Positions 32,039 to 41,198 of a DNA stretch of 48,268 nt are shown in pieces. The first letter of the stretch is position 1. The number at the start of each line of letters is the position of its first letter. The translations under genes were made by a program, and so were the position numbers. A model generated the notes under the pieces. That model worked only from the letters and a program-made list of their open reading frames with translations. It did not search any database and had not been told where the DNA came from. The stretch is from JAHBNG01 sp039028975 (GTDB lineage: Bacteria; Chloroflexota; Anaerolineae; Caldilineales; Caldilineaceae): positions 1-48,268 of the forward strand of contig JBCCHB010000134.1 in assembly GCA_039028975.1 (NCBI GenBank), read 5' to 3'.

Positions 32039-34618
32039 CTACTGAAAGTCAGACGCAATCGCAGACCACCGAAAGCGCTCTATGATTTCAACCTGATCGA
32101 AAAAGTGCTCCTCCAGATATGGCTCAACTTCCAATTGCCAGATATCCTGAATGTCAACATTCAGAGTGGTCCGTAGAAAATAGGTTATGCCCAATGCGTA
32201 GTCCGAGTTGCCGATCAACTGGTTGATCTCCACTAGATAGCGGATGAGTGAATCGATAGGAAAACCAGTCGAGTGCTGCTGATGAAAGTGACGTAGCAGA
32301 TCATAATTGGGGCGTAGCTGCACAAAGGCAAAGCGACGGCGCAGAGCATGATCGAGGAACGAAGTGGACCGATCCGCTCGATTCATTGTACCGATAATAT
32401 AGACGTTGGGAGGAATTCGAAAAGACTCTCCATTTCCAGCCAGCAATGCCTCCCCGTCTCGATATTCAAGAAGATACATCAATTCGCCAAAGACCCGCGT
32501 CAGATTGGCCCGGTTGATCTCATCAATAATCAGCACTGCTGGCCCAGACACTTCTGTTGCACGATAACAGAAGCCCAAAAAACGCCCTGGCTTCATGACA
32601 AATTGAGTTGAACCGTTGACGGAGGGGAGTGGACGGATGCCCTGTACAAAATCCTCATAAGCATAGGCTGGATGAAACTGCACCAGCTCCCAAAATCCAT
32701 CTGTTCCCCCAATCAGGTGGTAGGCCAGATGGTGGGCTAGGTAAGTCTTCCCTGTACCAGATGGACCGTATAGAATCATCTGCTTCTTTCGCCGTAAGGC
32801 CCGGCTCCAGCGGAGTAGATCCTCTTGGTCAATCCCCGTTCGCTCAGCAAATTCCTCTAGTGGATAGGATGTTCTGATCTCTGATGTCTCATTGGCATCA
32901 ACAGAGCCTTCTTGTTCTGAATTGTCGTGGGAGGTGCTGCTGAGCTGACTAGACCGGAATTGGCTAGGATGGGATGGGCTGGGATGGGTGGGTGTAGTCT
33001 GGGAAGCAGTTTCGTAACGCGCTGCTTCTTCAGCCAGTCGCCTTATGGTTGGCGACTCATGTCGCAAGGTCTCCTCGATGCGCTGTTGATACTCTACCTC
33101 TTCGACGATGCGTGCCATCTCTTTGGCTTCCAAGGCAATGTTGGCTCCATATGCCGTCACTCGCCACACACCCCGGCGGGGTGATTCGATGAGTCCAGCT
33201 TTTGCCAGATAGTGCCTAGCTCGGTGAATTGACTTATGGCGGCTAGATGCGGCTGGTTGGGTAGAGTTTTCATCATCGGATTGGTAGGCGGCGTTCACCT
33301 GAGGGATCAATTCAGCCGTGGTCATGCCTTCTTCGGCGGTGCGCAGTGTTGAGAGAATAGGGGCAAGATGCTCGACAAATGTCGGCACGCTCTTTTCGCT
33401 TTTGTCAGATACCGAGCGGTTTGCACTTTTGGGTGATTGACGGATCTGCTGAACCATCGCATGGTCAATCTCGTGGAGCAATTTTACGGAGAGTGGTTGG
33501 GAAAGATGAACTGGGAGATGAAGAGGTGTCAGAGCATCCCACTGTACAGGAATTCGATGGGAATGGGGTAGCTCAGCCGCATAGTAGTAGTCGCCGATTA
33601 CGGTACCAATTGCCAAAACCGTCTCTGGGTGGGCATAGACAAGAAGCTGATCCCCTTCCTGAATCTGCCGCGAAAAGTGCCATGCTTGGTTCCATATCTC
33701 CTTGGGCCAGTGAGGGTATTGGACCATGAGGCTATCCCGGCGTTGTATAAACTCATTTCTGCTAATGTGGGCCAGATCTCCCAACTCATCCCACACAAGA
33801 TTCCCTTGAGCCAATTCACCCTGTTCACTCTCCTCCCAGCCTAGGGCGATAAAACCACCATCCTTCCACTCTGCCCATGGCCAGGGATCTTCTCCGGCAC
33901 CAATCAGCCAGTAACGGGCTGTGCGAAGGGGAAATCGACGGACTGTGTGAAGCCAATAACAGAAGCATTCAAAGAGATCACCAGGATGGACAGCCGTTTC
34001 GACAGGAGTGAATGTGGATGCCAAATCGGTCAGAAAATCATAAACCCCTTGATTGACTTGTGGATAGGTCAGAAGATTGCCATCATAATGGATTCCAGTA
34101 AAGTAGTGCAACGTCTGACGGACGCGATTGTTGACTAATGCAAAATGGTCCGGTTGGAGTGCGTTCAGTATGGGGGTCAACATGCCCTGTTGGAAGCCCT
34201 TTGTGGCTGGGTTCTCGCTAAATTCTACCGATGCTTCCTTCAGATGATTAGGTGACTCGACTGACCTATGCACAAAACGCCAAATCGCATTGGCAATGGT
34301 AGGCCACTCATCCTGGCTGATCCTGCCTGCGGTACCATACCATTTACGAATGTCACTCGGCACAGCGGCCGCGACGTGAGTCCAAGCTCCTTGCCAACGG
34401 TTATTTGTGGAATCGGTATAGGGCAACAGCTTAAGAAGCACCAACTCAGTTAGATCCCTTTCCTGGTTTGCCTGCTCAGCAATGAGACCGTAGTTGGCAT
34501 AGGCTGTGCTGCGAATCTCCAAATAGGCTGCCAAGCGGAACTGCCCATCTCCTGATAGATAGTTTTGACGGAATTCAGTAAAGAGCTGGGAGAAAAGAGC
34601 TGGTTTGTCGGTGGGCAA
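32039..34618 (-). CDS. mcrB: McrB-like GTPase with EVE-like and Mrr-N-like domains
   Basis: 859 aa from TTG 34618; AAGGAG lies 8 nt upstream, while the open frame back to 34753 has no ribosome site and encodes unlikely sequence. Numbered from TTG: residues about 1-220 resemble the McrB-associated N-terminal region (SDIRKWYGTAGRIS, MLTPILNALQPDHFALVNN). Residues about 230-375 (RYWLIGAGEDPWPWAEWKDG, GFIALGW, EGDQLLVYAHPETVLAIGTV) fit an EVE/PUA-like modified-base reader. Residues about 415-490 (RARHYLAKAGLIESPRRGVW) fit an Mrr-N winged helix. A low-complexity linker leads to the AAA+ domain: Walker A GPSGTGKT, Walker B AVLIIDEINRAN, and GTMNRADRS, the McrB-type GTP motif. It would recognise modified DNA and drive McrC. 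Confidence 0.9.
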   Translation of the reverse strand: MPTDKPALFSQLFTEFRQNYLSGDGQFRLAAYLEIRSTAYANYGLIAEQANQERDLTELVLLKLLPYTDSTNNRWQGAWTHVAAAVPSDIRKWYGTAGRISQDEWPTIANAIWRFVHRSVESPNHLKEASVEFSENPATKGFQQGMLTPILNALQPDHFALVNNRVRQTLHYFTGIHYDGNLLTYPQVNQGVYDFLTDLASTFTPVETAVHPGDLFECFCYWLHTVRRFPLRTARYWLIGAGEDPWPWAEWKDGGFIALGWEESEQGELAQGNLVWDELGDLAHISRNEFIQRRDSLMVQYPHWPKEIWNQAWHFSRQIQEGDQLLVYAHPETVLAIGTVIGDYYYAAELPHSHRIPVQWDALTPLHLPVHLSQPLSVKLLHEIDHAMVQQIRQSPKSANRSVSDKSEKSVPTFVEHLAPILSTLRTAEEGMTTAELIPQVNAAYQSDDENSTQPAASSRHKSIHRARHYLAKAGLIESPRRGVWRVTAYGANIALEAKEMARIVEEVEYQQRIEETLRHESPTIRRLAEEAARYETASQTTPTHPSPSHPSQFRSSQLSSTSHDNSEQEGSVDANETSEIRTSYPLEEFAERTGIDQEDLLRWSRALRRKKQMILYGPSGTGKTYLAHHLAYHLIGGTDGFWELVQFHPAYAYEDFVQGIRPLPSVNGSTQFVMKPGRFLGFCYRATEVSGPAVLIIDEINRANLTRVFGELMYLLEYRDGEALLAGNGESFRIPPNVYIIGTMNRADRSTSFLDHALRRRFAFVQLRPNYDLLRHFHQQHSTGFPIDSLIRYLVEINQLIGNSDYALGITYFLRTTLNVDIQDIWQLEVEPYLEEHFFDQVEIIERFRWSAIASDFQ

Positions 34619-34948
34619 GAACGATTCTCCTTCTATGGCTATACTGGGAGCATGCTCATTAAACGATTGTAGTCTCCAGAAAATAGTATAGCATAAGAGA
34701 AGGGTTCCCAGCGACTGGTTGGAGAACAATGATACATTCCTCATCACACCCAACTCATTTTGGCACTGGCGGTACCTAGTCTTTGACTCAAAGAGATCGT
34801 TCTGCTACCGTAGCGGAGGTGCTCAGATAACTGAGACCATAACATACTGATTTTAAAATACCCTGTAAATGTATTTGCTCAACATTCACGGTTTGCCCTT
34901 GAATATTGAGTAGGTATCCGTAATCCAACAAAAATTCGGAGGAACGAT
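34619..34948. other. Divergent spacer between mcrB and the sugar isomerase
   Basis: Contains the open but unsupported 5' extension of the mcrB frame and an A/T-rich stretch (34840-34930). No promoter with both elements, hairpin or small gene is convincing. Confidence 0.35.
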
Positions 34949-35728
34949 ATGACAACGTCAAATGTTGCAGCTCAGCTATATACCGTCCGTGACTTTACGA
35001 AAACAAGCGCTGACTTTGCGGCCAGCATGAAGAAAGTCAGCGACATTGGCTATCGTGCCGTGCAGGTTTCGGCCATTGGCCCGATTCCCCATGAGGAAGT
35101 CAAAGAGGTTGCAGACGACCTGGGATTAACCATATGCATCACCCACATTCCCTATGATCGACTTTGGAATGAGACGGATTCGGTGATTGCTCAGCACAAG
35201 CTATGGGAATGCGACAATGTGGCGATTGGTAGCCTTCCTCCCTCTTACCGAGAAGAGGGGGCCAGCGGCTACCAGCGTTTTGCCGAAGAAGCATCCGACG
35301 TAGGCGAAAAGCTCTTCAATGCTGGGCTGACATTTAGCTATCACAATCATAGCTTTGAGTTTGAACGCTACCCGCATGGCAATGGGACCCGTACCGCGCT
35401 CGAGATCATTTACGATGAGAGTGATCCGCGCTACCTCCAAGCAGAGATCGACACCTACTGGATTCAGCACGGCGGTGGAGATGTTGTTCAATGGATAACC
35501 CGCATGACAAACCGGATGCCAGTTATCCATGTGAAGGACATGGTCATGCAGGGGCGGGAACAACTTATGGCAGAAGTGGGAGAAGGGAATCTCAACTGGC
35601 CAAGTATTCTAAATGCCTGTAAGGAGGCCAATGTTGGTTGGCTTGCTGTGGAGCAGGATATCTGTCAACGAGATCCATTTGAGAGCTTGGCAATTAGCTT
35701 TAAAAATTTGGAAAAGATGTTGAGCTAG
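34949..35728 (+). CDS. Sugar phosphate isomerase/epimerase-like TIM-barrel protein
   Basis: 259 aa; GGAGGA lies 7 nt before ATG 34949. The AP-endonuclease-2-type barrel (xylose isomerase-like) is shown by AAQLYTVRDF at strand 1, YHNHSFEFE near residue 131, AEIDTYWIQHGG near 166, VIHVKDM near 192, EVGEGNLNW near 210 and WLAVEQD near 230. The Glu/Asp/His residues of these segments are the divalent metal ligands of the family. Members include inosose dehydratases, tagatose epimerases and uncharacterised sugar isomerases; which one this is cannot be said. Ends 4 nt from the convergent DUF72 gene. Confidence 0.88.
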   Translation: MTTSNVAAQLYTVRDFTKTSADFAASMKKVSDIGYRAVQVSAIGPIPHEEVKEVADDLGLTICITHIPYDRLWNETDSVIAQHKLWECDNVAIGSLPPSYREEGASGYQRFAEEASDVGEKLFNAGLTFSYHNHSFEFERYPHGNGTRTALEIIYDESDPRYLQAEIDTYWIQHGGGDVVQWITRMTNRMPVIHVKDMVMQGREQLMAEVGEGNLNWPSILNACKEANVGWLAVEQDICQRDPFESLAISFKNLEKMLS

Positions 35729-35732
35729 TGTA

Positions 35733-36749
35733 CTAGGTTAAATCGAACAGGGATAGCTGATTTCCATTGCTATTCTGTTCACTTCCTTTCTTACCCTGAC
35801 TTTCACCCTCCGCCTCACTCCACTGCCAGCCCTCTGGTGGCCAAATAGGAAAGGGTATCTCTGCTACCAGCTCAGTGACCAACCTTTGGACGCTGGCTGG
35901 AGAGTGCCCTTCGTATGGATTGTGCATATATCCATAGACTGATATCCCTCTTTGGGCCAATTGCAGAATTCTCTTAGCCCAAAGACCCAAATCCTCATCC
36001 CGTGGGTTGGTCATCTCTTGGTTACCACTGGGGCCATCCTGATCATCCCCGATCCATCGAATCAGACAGAAATTTGGCATTGGACCGGCCTCTGCAGCGT
36101 CCACCCACATAGAAAAAAGATCAGGCGTCTTTATCCTATCCACCAAAGTCAGGGTCATTTTGCGATCTAGGAGAAACTCAGTAAAAGCTGGCGTCATCAG
36201 GTCGGCGGAACGTACCTCAACAGCAAGTCGGAGACCACTCAGTTCTGGTGCTACCCAATCCAGGAAGCGAGCCAGATCTCTTCCATTCTGTTGTCTGCTT
36301 AGGTTAGGTGGAAGCTGGAGTAGGCCCGGTGCCGCGGCTTCACCCAAGGAGCGGAGCGCATCCAAATAGGATAACATCTCACTTTGACAGTTGACCAGCC
36401 GCTTTTCATGGGTAATGGTTCTAGGTGCTTTGAGGGCAAATGTAAAACCTGGTGGCACACTTTCTACCCACTGAATAAGTGTTGTCGGCTTGGGCAATGC
36501 ATAGAAGCTAGTATTCACTTCCACTGATTGAAAACGGCTCGCATAGAACTGTAACATCATCTTATTCGGGAGGGCTTGAGGATAGAAAACTCCTTTCCAA
36601 TCAGGGAAATTCCATGAAGAGGTTCCTACAGAAACCAAACCGACCAAAGATTGAGGCTTATCTGTACCTATGGATGTTTCTGATAGAGGAACTGGCGATA
36701 AAGATGTCGTTGAAGTGTATTCCGTTGAATCCGATGACGAGATACCCAT
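35733..36749 (-). CDS. DUF72 family protein with C-terminal clamp-binding-like motif
   Basis: 338 aa from ATG 36749; no ribosome binding site is seen and the first 37 residues are Ser/Thr-rich and may not be translated. The DUF72 core is typical: VGTSSWNFPDWKGVFYP, FQSVEVNTSFYALP, FALKAPRTITHEKRL, LQLPPNLSRQ, LRLAVEVRSADL, YGYMHNPYEGHSP. The fold is a TIM barrel of unknown enzymatic role. The extreme C-terminus NQLSLFDLT contains QLSLF, matching the consensus (QLxLF) by which many proteins bind the DNA polymerase sliding clamp; this suggests a DNA-related function but is inference. Confidence 0.85.
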   Translation of the reverse strand: MGISSSDSTEYTSTTSLSPVPLSETSIGTDKPQSLVGLVSVGTSSWNFPDWKGVFYPQALPNKMMLQFYASRFQSVEVNTSFYALPKPTTLIQWVESVPPGFTFALKAPRTITHEKRLVNCQSEMLSYLDALRSLGEAAAPGLLQLPPNLSRQQNGRDLARFLDWVAPELSGLRLAVEVRSADLMTPAFTEFLLDRKMTLTLVDRIKTPDLFSMWVDAAEAGPMPNFCLIRWIGDDQDGPSGNQEMTNPRDEDLGLWAKRILQLAQRGISVYGYMHNPYEGHSPASVQRLVTELVAEIPFPIWPPEGWQWSEAEGESQGKKGSEQNSNGNQLSLFDLT

Positions 36750-37156
36750 TTTGGTTTCTGATTGTGCTATTTATCACATATAACCGCGATAATTTGTGCA
36801 AAATGCCGATGAATCTATGGTATTCTGCTGATATAATTTCCCCAGGATATCCAATTTCCCGGTTTGTTGTGCAAATATAGTACTGTGTCGATAGAATTCC
36901 TTGGTAAAAAGTAATAGTGTGCCTAGATGGATGATATAACGTAAATTTGTAACCCATAGAGCTTTACACCCCGACTGCTCATGCTCTTTTGCCTGCCACT
37001 TAACTTTATGATGAATATCTCTATCTTCGTGTTTCATAACTATACTTTTTTCTGAAACTTTATCAAAATTTTGTTTTAGGTAGGCTTGAATTGTTGTTGG
37101 ACAAGAGCCTACATTAAATCCACACATAAATTCTCGAGACGGGAGGAATAATTCAA
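36750..37156 (+). other. Spacer upstream of the ammonium transporter
   Basis: A/T-rich, about 400 nt. TATAAT occurs at about 36833-36838 but without a fitting -35. No NtrC- or GlnR-like palindrome was recognised, and no small RNA. Short frames on the minus strand here look spurious. Confidence 0.35.
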
Positions 37157-38446
37157 ATGCGTAAGAATTTAATGCGAGCAATGCCATTGGCTATTATAAT
37201 GAGCCTAATCGCATTGCCAGTATTCGCACAGGACGGTGACGTAGCCATTGGTGAAGTTCAATATGCAATTGATAACTTAATTCTATTTATTGCAGCCGTT
37301 CTGGTTCTCTTTATGCAGGCAGGGTTTGCTCTGTTGGAAGCAGGGCTGAACTCGGCTAAAAATACAGTGAACATTCTTTTCAAGAATGTGGTTGATATGG
37401 GGGCTGGCGTTCTCCTCTTTTGGCTTGTGGGATACGGTCTTATGTATCCTGGGGATGCATTTGCTGGTGGTTACTTCGGTTTTGCTGGTATTGGGGTCTC
37501 CGAAGCAGGGCCTGAGGCTGCGGCTGGCGCGCTCCATCCTCAGGTTGATTGGCTCTTCCAGGTGGTTTTTGCGGCAACGGCTGCCACCATCGTCTCTGGT
37601 GCTGTTGCAGGGCGTATGAAATTTACGGGCTACCTCATCTATAGCATTGTCATTACTGGTTTCATCTATCCGGTGAGCGGTATGTGGAAGTGGGGTGGTG
37701 GCTGGCTAGATGCCATGGGTTTCTATGACTTTGCCGGTTCATTGGTTGTTCATGCCGTCGGTGGTTTTGCTGGTTTGGCGGGGGCCATTGTCTTGGGGCC
37801 TCGTCTCGGTCGCTTTGGGAATGATGCGCGGCCCTTACCTCCCCACAATATGGCGTTTGCAACGCTCGGTGTGCTGATTCTATGGGTAGGTTGGTATGGC
37901 TTCAATCCAGGTAGTCAATTGGCCTTTTCTGATGCGGCCAATGTGAATGCTACGGTATTGATTGCGGCCAATACGACGTTGGCTGCCGCCGCAGGGACAG
38001 TAGTTGCCATGATTCTCTCGTGGATGATGTTTAGCAAACCAGACTTAAGCTATACGCTAAATGGGACATTAGCTGGTTTGGTTGGCATTACGGCTAATTG
38101 CGATTCAGTTACCAATACTGAGGCCATTGTGATTGGTGCTGTAGCTGGTGTCCTGGTGATTTTAGGGATGAGAATGCTCGAAGGGCTGAAGATTGATGAT
38201 CCGGTTGGTGCTTGGCCCGTTCACGGATTATGTGGTATGTGGGGCGGTATTGCGACAGGGCTCTTTGGCGGCTACGATTTAGTTGCTCAAATTACTGGCT
38301 CCATTGCCATTCCACTTTGGGCCTTTGTTAGTAGCCTGATTCTCTTTGCCATCATTCGCGGTTTGGGAATGTTACGTGTCTCACCCGAGGAAGAAGAAGA
38401 GGGATTGGACGTTTCGGAGCATGGCGGCAACGCATACGGTTTCTAA
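37157..38446 (+). CDS. amt: Ammonium transporter, Amt family
   Basis: 429 aa; GGAGGA lies 9 nt before ATG 37157. A signal-like segment (MRKNLMRAMPLAIIMSLIAL, cleavage after VFAQ) precedes about 11 membrane helices, as in typical Amt proteins. The twin pore histidines are in FAGSLVVHAVGGFAG and AWPVHGLCGMWGG. Other family hallmarks: FMQAGFALLEAGLNSAKN, GRFG, WVGWYGFNPGS and NTEAIVIGAVAGVL. It moves ammonium across the cytoplasmic membrane. No glnK (PII) gene is adjacent, unlike the usual glnK-amt pair; the C-terminal tail (SPEEEEEGLDVSEHGGNAYG) matches the regulatory tail where PII acts. A terminator follows. Confidence 0.96.
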   Translation: MRKNLMRAMPLAIIMSLIALPVFAQDGDVAIGEVQYAIDNLILFIAAVLVLFMQAGFALLEAGLNSAKNTVNILFKNVVDMGAGVLLFWLVGYGLMYPGDAFAGGYFGFAGIGVSEAGPEAAAGALHPQVDWLFQVVFAATAATIVSGAVAGRMKFTGYLIYSIVITGFIYPVSGMWKWGGGWLDAMGFYDFAGSLVVHAVGGFAGLAGAIVLGPRLGRFGNDARPLPPHNMAFATLGVLILWVGWYGFNPGSQLAFSDAANVNATVLIAANTTLAAAAGTVVAMILSWMMFSKPDLSYTLNGTLAGLVGITANCDSVTNTEAIVIGAVAGVLVILGMRMLEGLKIDDPVGAWPVHGLCGMWGGIATGLFGGYDLVAQITGSIAIPLWAFVSSLILFAIIRGLGMLRVSPEEEEEGLDVSEHGGNAYGF

Positions 38447-38587
38447 CGAACTATGTGGATTATCGTGCAGCCTGTTAAATGTCTAACTACTGACTATTTT
38501 TATAAAAATGGTTTCAGCTAATTAGCCGTCAGCTTTTAGCCAGAATTTGGCCGTATTTCCCGGTCGATTCTTATACATTCCTATACC

Positions 38588-38621
38588 ATAAAAAAGGATG
38601 ACCTTCGTCATCCTTTTTTAT
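38588..38621 (+). terminator. Rho-independent terminator after amt
   Basis: AAAAAAGGATGA and TCATCCTTTTTT form a 12-bp stem with a 6-nt loop, the second arm ending in the T-run. The A-tract makes it work on either strand. Confidence 0.85.
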
Positions 38622-38688
38622 TTGCCATTTATAGAGCAATGTTCCCTCTGATCGCCAGTAATGGACAGCAATTTGTGCAGATTGACGG

Positions 38689-38717
38689 TTTACAAAGCGT
38701 TAGGCTTTGTATATAAT
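38689..38717 (+). promoter_or_regulatory. Promoter of the protein kinase gene
   Basis: TTTACA and a perfect TATAAT are 17 nt apart, about 60 nt before the kinase start. Confidence 0.65.
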
Positions 38718-38778
38718 GCACATAGGCTGGCTTTTGTGCTTGCCTTTTGATACACCTACCCACTAAAGAGAGCAAAGA

Positions 38779-39759
38779 ATGGCCCGTCCCAATGGGTACA
38801 CCGCAGTACATGGTACAGAAAATACAGTCGATCAGCGTCGCCGTTTGGGTCTTCGCAATGGAATTATTCCCAAGCAGCTAGGTGCATATAAGATTCAATC
38901 GCTTTTAGGTGAAGGGGGCGTTGCGGTTGTTTATCGTGCACTTGATCGGAACATGCCAACGGCTCTCAAAGTACTCGATCAATCTGCGGCAGCTCAAAAA
39001 TCAGTCCGTGACGGGTTTCGTCGAGAATTTAAGACGACTTATAATTTGCGGCACCCTGGCATCATTCGCTCGACTGGAACAGGCCAGATTGATGGTCAGT
39101 TTTACATTACTATGGAGTTGGTCGAAGGTGAAACGCTAGAGGCCTTTCTCCGTCGCAACAAGTCGATTGGTGAAGTGGCAGCCATTGATATCATCAAGCA
39201 GGTTGCAGATGCTCTAAACTTCATTCACGAAAACGGGATTGTGCATCGAGACATCAAGCCCTCTAATATTATGATCACGCACAACAACCGGGCCAAATTA
39301 TTCGATTTTGGGGCTTCAATTGACTTGAATAATCTTGATCCCGAGAGTTTGGAGGGTGTTTATGGTACACTTGGCTACATTTCTCCTGAACAAGCTCAAG
39401 CAAAGCCAGATGTGGATGGTCGCTCTGACCTATATTCCTTGGGTCTGATCCTCTATCGAATGGTAACAGGCCGCAAGCCATTCTACGGTACCCGGCAAGA
39501 AGTACTTGAATCTCATGTCGCCACTCCTCCCCCTTATCCCTCTGAATTTGTCCGCATTTCTCCAGATTTGGAGGAATTTATCCTCAAGGCAATTGCTAAA
39601 GATCCCGCAGACCGTTATCAGACAGGCCAAGAATTTTCTGATGCATTGACTCATATTGAACTGCTTCCGCCGCCCGAGCCATTTTCCCAACGCGCTCGTC
39701 GATGGCTCGGCATTGGGAATCCACAATCGGCTGAGGCTGTGCCTGTTAAAGCCAAGTAA
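38779..39759 (+). CDS. Serine/threonine protein kinase, soluble
   Basis: 326 aa from ATG 38779. A complete eukaryotic-type kinase domain spans about residues 36-295: Gly loop LLGEGGVAVVYRA (43-54), Lys64 (ALKVL), Glu83 on helix C, HRDIKPSN (156-163), DFG 176-178, and the substrate-loop motif SPE 202-204 (GTLGYISPEQ). There is no membrane helix and no PASTA or other sensor domain; the short tail (FSQRARRWLGIGNPQ) is basic. It is therefore a minimal cytosolic kinase of the Hanks type. No phosphatase or FHA gene is adjacent, so targets are unknown. Confidence 0.94.
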   Translation: MARPNGYTAVHGTENTVDQRRRLGLRNGIIPKQLGAYKIQSLLGEGGVAVVYRALDRNMPTALKVLDQSAAAQKSVRDGFRREFKTTYNLRHPGIIRSTGTGQIDGQFYITMELVEGETLEAFLRRNKSIGEVAAIDIIKQVADALNFIHENGIVHRDIKPSNIMITHNNRAKLFDFGASIDLNNLDPESLEGVYGTLGYISPEQAQAKPDVDGRSDLYSLGLILYRMVTGRKPFYGTRQEVLESHVATPPPYPSEFVRISPDLEEFILKAIAKDPADRYQTGQEFSDALTHIELLPPPEPFSQRARRWLGIGNPQSAEAVPVKAK

Positions 39760-40357
39760 ATACGGAACCAAAGAAATCAGATTCGTACAATTGCTGGTTT
39801 AAGCTTTCAGCAGATTGTGTTCCACGCCCTCTTGTATTACAATGCGTCTCGTCGTCCATAATTGTCAAAGATAGTGTAATAGTCCGCCAGTAAAATTTTG
39901 TCCCGACTTTGGCTTAGGCCCGATACCCGGGTCGAGAGGATGTATCCACCTTCATAGGTACAAGTCCCGCGACCGTAGGGTCAACCCGTCTTCACAGGCA
40001 CAAGCTTTATCTGGCCATCTATGAGCCCCAGCTTTTGGCAAGAGTTTCGAAATATTGTCCTATCTTGGCGCATTTTGTAGCACCCCCATTTCGAAAATTT
40101 AGATTCAGTCAATCTCAATACTCAGTGAGAGAATCTGGTCTCCTTGGACCAATTGGTGATCCGAAAAATATTGGGATTTGCTGATACGATACAGATGGCC
40201 AACAAAACCTGTTCTCGTGCAGGCGGGAAGCTTGTTCTCCTGACGCTCGAGGATATCCGCCTCTCTCCGGAATTCTCTAGAGTAGATTGGACATGCACCG
40301 AGACAAGGCTTTTCTGGCAAAGGATAAAGCTGGATACATTGCAGGAGTGATTGACGC
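39760..40357 (+). other. Spacer of about 600 bp before the importer operon
   Basis: Contains the repeat block 39885-40022 and a direct repeat (CTTCATAGGTACAAG near 39951, CTTCACAGGCACAAG near 39990). Short open frames on both strands (for example plus 40144-40350, minus 40105-40497) look like shadows. No RNA gene or firm promoter was recognised. Confidence 0.4.
39885..40022 (+). repeat. Repeat block A of the importer region
   Basis: Begins with a 24-nt unit (CGCCAGTAAAATTTTGTCCC, then GACT) and ends with CTGGCCATCTAT. Both ends recur in the same order and orientation at 43227-43312, with different DNA between them. Confidence 0.5.
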
Positions 40358-41134
40358 ATGGCTGTTCTTGATGTACAGAATATCTCCCTTAGTTTTGGTG
40401 GCGTGAAAGCGTTATCCAAAGTGAGTATGGAGACCAGAGCGGGTGAAATCCTTGCCATCATTGGCCCGAATGGTGCCGGCAAAACGACGCTAATCAACTG
40501 TATTAGCGGCTGGTATCAACCAAACGAAGGTCAAATTCAACTGGATGGGCGTAGCATAACAGGTGTTCCGTCCCATCGGGTCGCGGCGTTGGGGATTGCG
40601 CGTACCTTCCAGAATATTGCACTTTTCAAAGGCATGAGTGTGCTAGATAATATCGTGAGCGGTTCCCATGTGCGTATGAAGTCAAATTTTCTTTCCTGCG
40701 CTTTTTACTGGTTCCTGGCTCAGAACGAGGAAGTGCGCTTTCGAGAGAAGGCAGAGGCTATTATTGATTTTCTTGAAATCGAGCATATTCGCAACACGCC
40801 CGCCGGGGCGTTATCCATGGGACTTCAGCGCCGTGTCGAGTTGGGACGAGCGTTGGCCATGCAGCCAAGTGTCTTACTTTTGGATGAACCGATGGCGGGC
40901 TTAAATGTAGAAGAGAAAGAGGATATGGCCCGCTTCGTTCTCGATATCAACGAAGAGCAGGAAATACCCGTTATATTAATTGAGCATGATATGGGCGTAG
41001 TAATGGATATTTCGGATCGAGTCATTGTATTGGATAGGGGCAACAAGATTGCCGATGGTACGCCGGATATGGTCCGCCAAAATCCCCAGGTAGTAGAAGC
41101 TTATTTGGGAACGAAGAGAGATGGGAAACAGTAG
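40358..41134 (+). CDS. livG: Branched-chain-type ABC importer ATPase LivG
   Basis: 258 aa, the usual LivG length; AGGAG lies 11 nt before ATG 40358. Walker A GPNGAGKTT (37-45), Walker B VLLLDEPMAGL and switch His (LIEHDMGVV) are canonical; the signature reads LSMGLQRR rather than the usual LSYGQQRR. The segment RTFQNIALFKGMSVLDNI is the LivG-type Q-loop region. It energises uptake together with LivF and the LivHM permeases encoded downstream. First gene of the importer operon, followed by an acyl-CoA synthetase gene after a heptad-repeat spacer. Confidence 0.93.
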   Translation: MAVLDVQNISLSFGGVKALSKVSMETRAGEILAIIGPNGAGKTTLINCISGWYQPNEGQIQLDGRSITGVPSHRVAALGIARTFQNIALFKGMSVLDNIVSGSHVRMKSNFLSCAFYWFLAQNEEVRFREKAEAIIDFLEIEHIRNTPAGALSMGLQRRVELGRALAMQPSVLLLDEPMAGLNVEEKEDMARFVLDINEEQEIPVILIEHDMGVVMDISDRVIVLDRGNKIADGTPDMVRQNPQVVEAYLGTKRDGKQ

Positions 41135-41175
41135 TGGGTAGTTGGTGGTCGGTGGTCAGTAGTCAGCAGTTGGTA
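41134..41175 (+). repeat. Heptad tandem repeat, six units
   Basis: Six 7-bp units of the type GTxxGTA/G (GTGGGTA, GTTGGTG, GTCGGTG, GTCAGTA, GTCAGCA, GTTGGTA) fill the gap between livG and the acyl-CoA synthetase gene. Such degenerate heptads are a recurring intergenic filler in this genome (see 46725-46745). Confidence 0.75.
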
Positions 41176-41198
41176 TACAGGGTGATACAGGTATTTGA

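Noticed and set aside
34619..34753. 45-residue N-terminal extension of McrB
   Set aside because: No ribosome site at 34753 or ATG 34744, while TTG 34618 has AAGGAG at the right spacing.
39760..40357. tRNA or small RNA gene in the spacer before the importer operon
   Set aside because: No cloverleaf pattern, T-arm motif or terminator-linked hairpin could be found by eye.
40105..40497. 130-codon minus-strand frame overlapping livG
   Set aside because: Antisense shadow of the conserved ATPase gene; no ribosome site or similarity.
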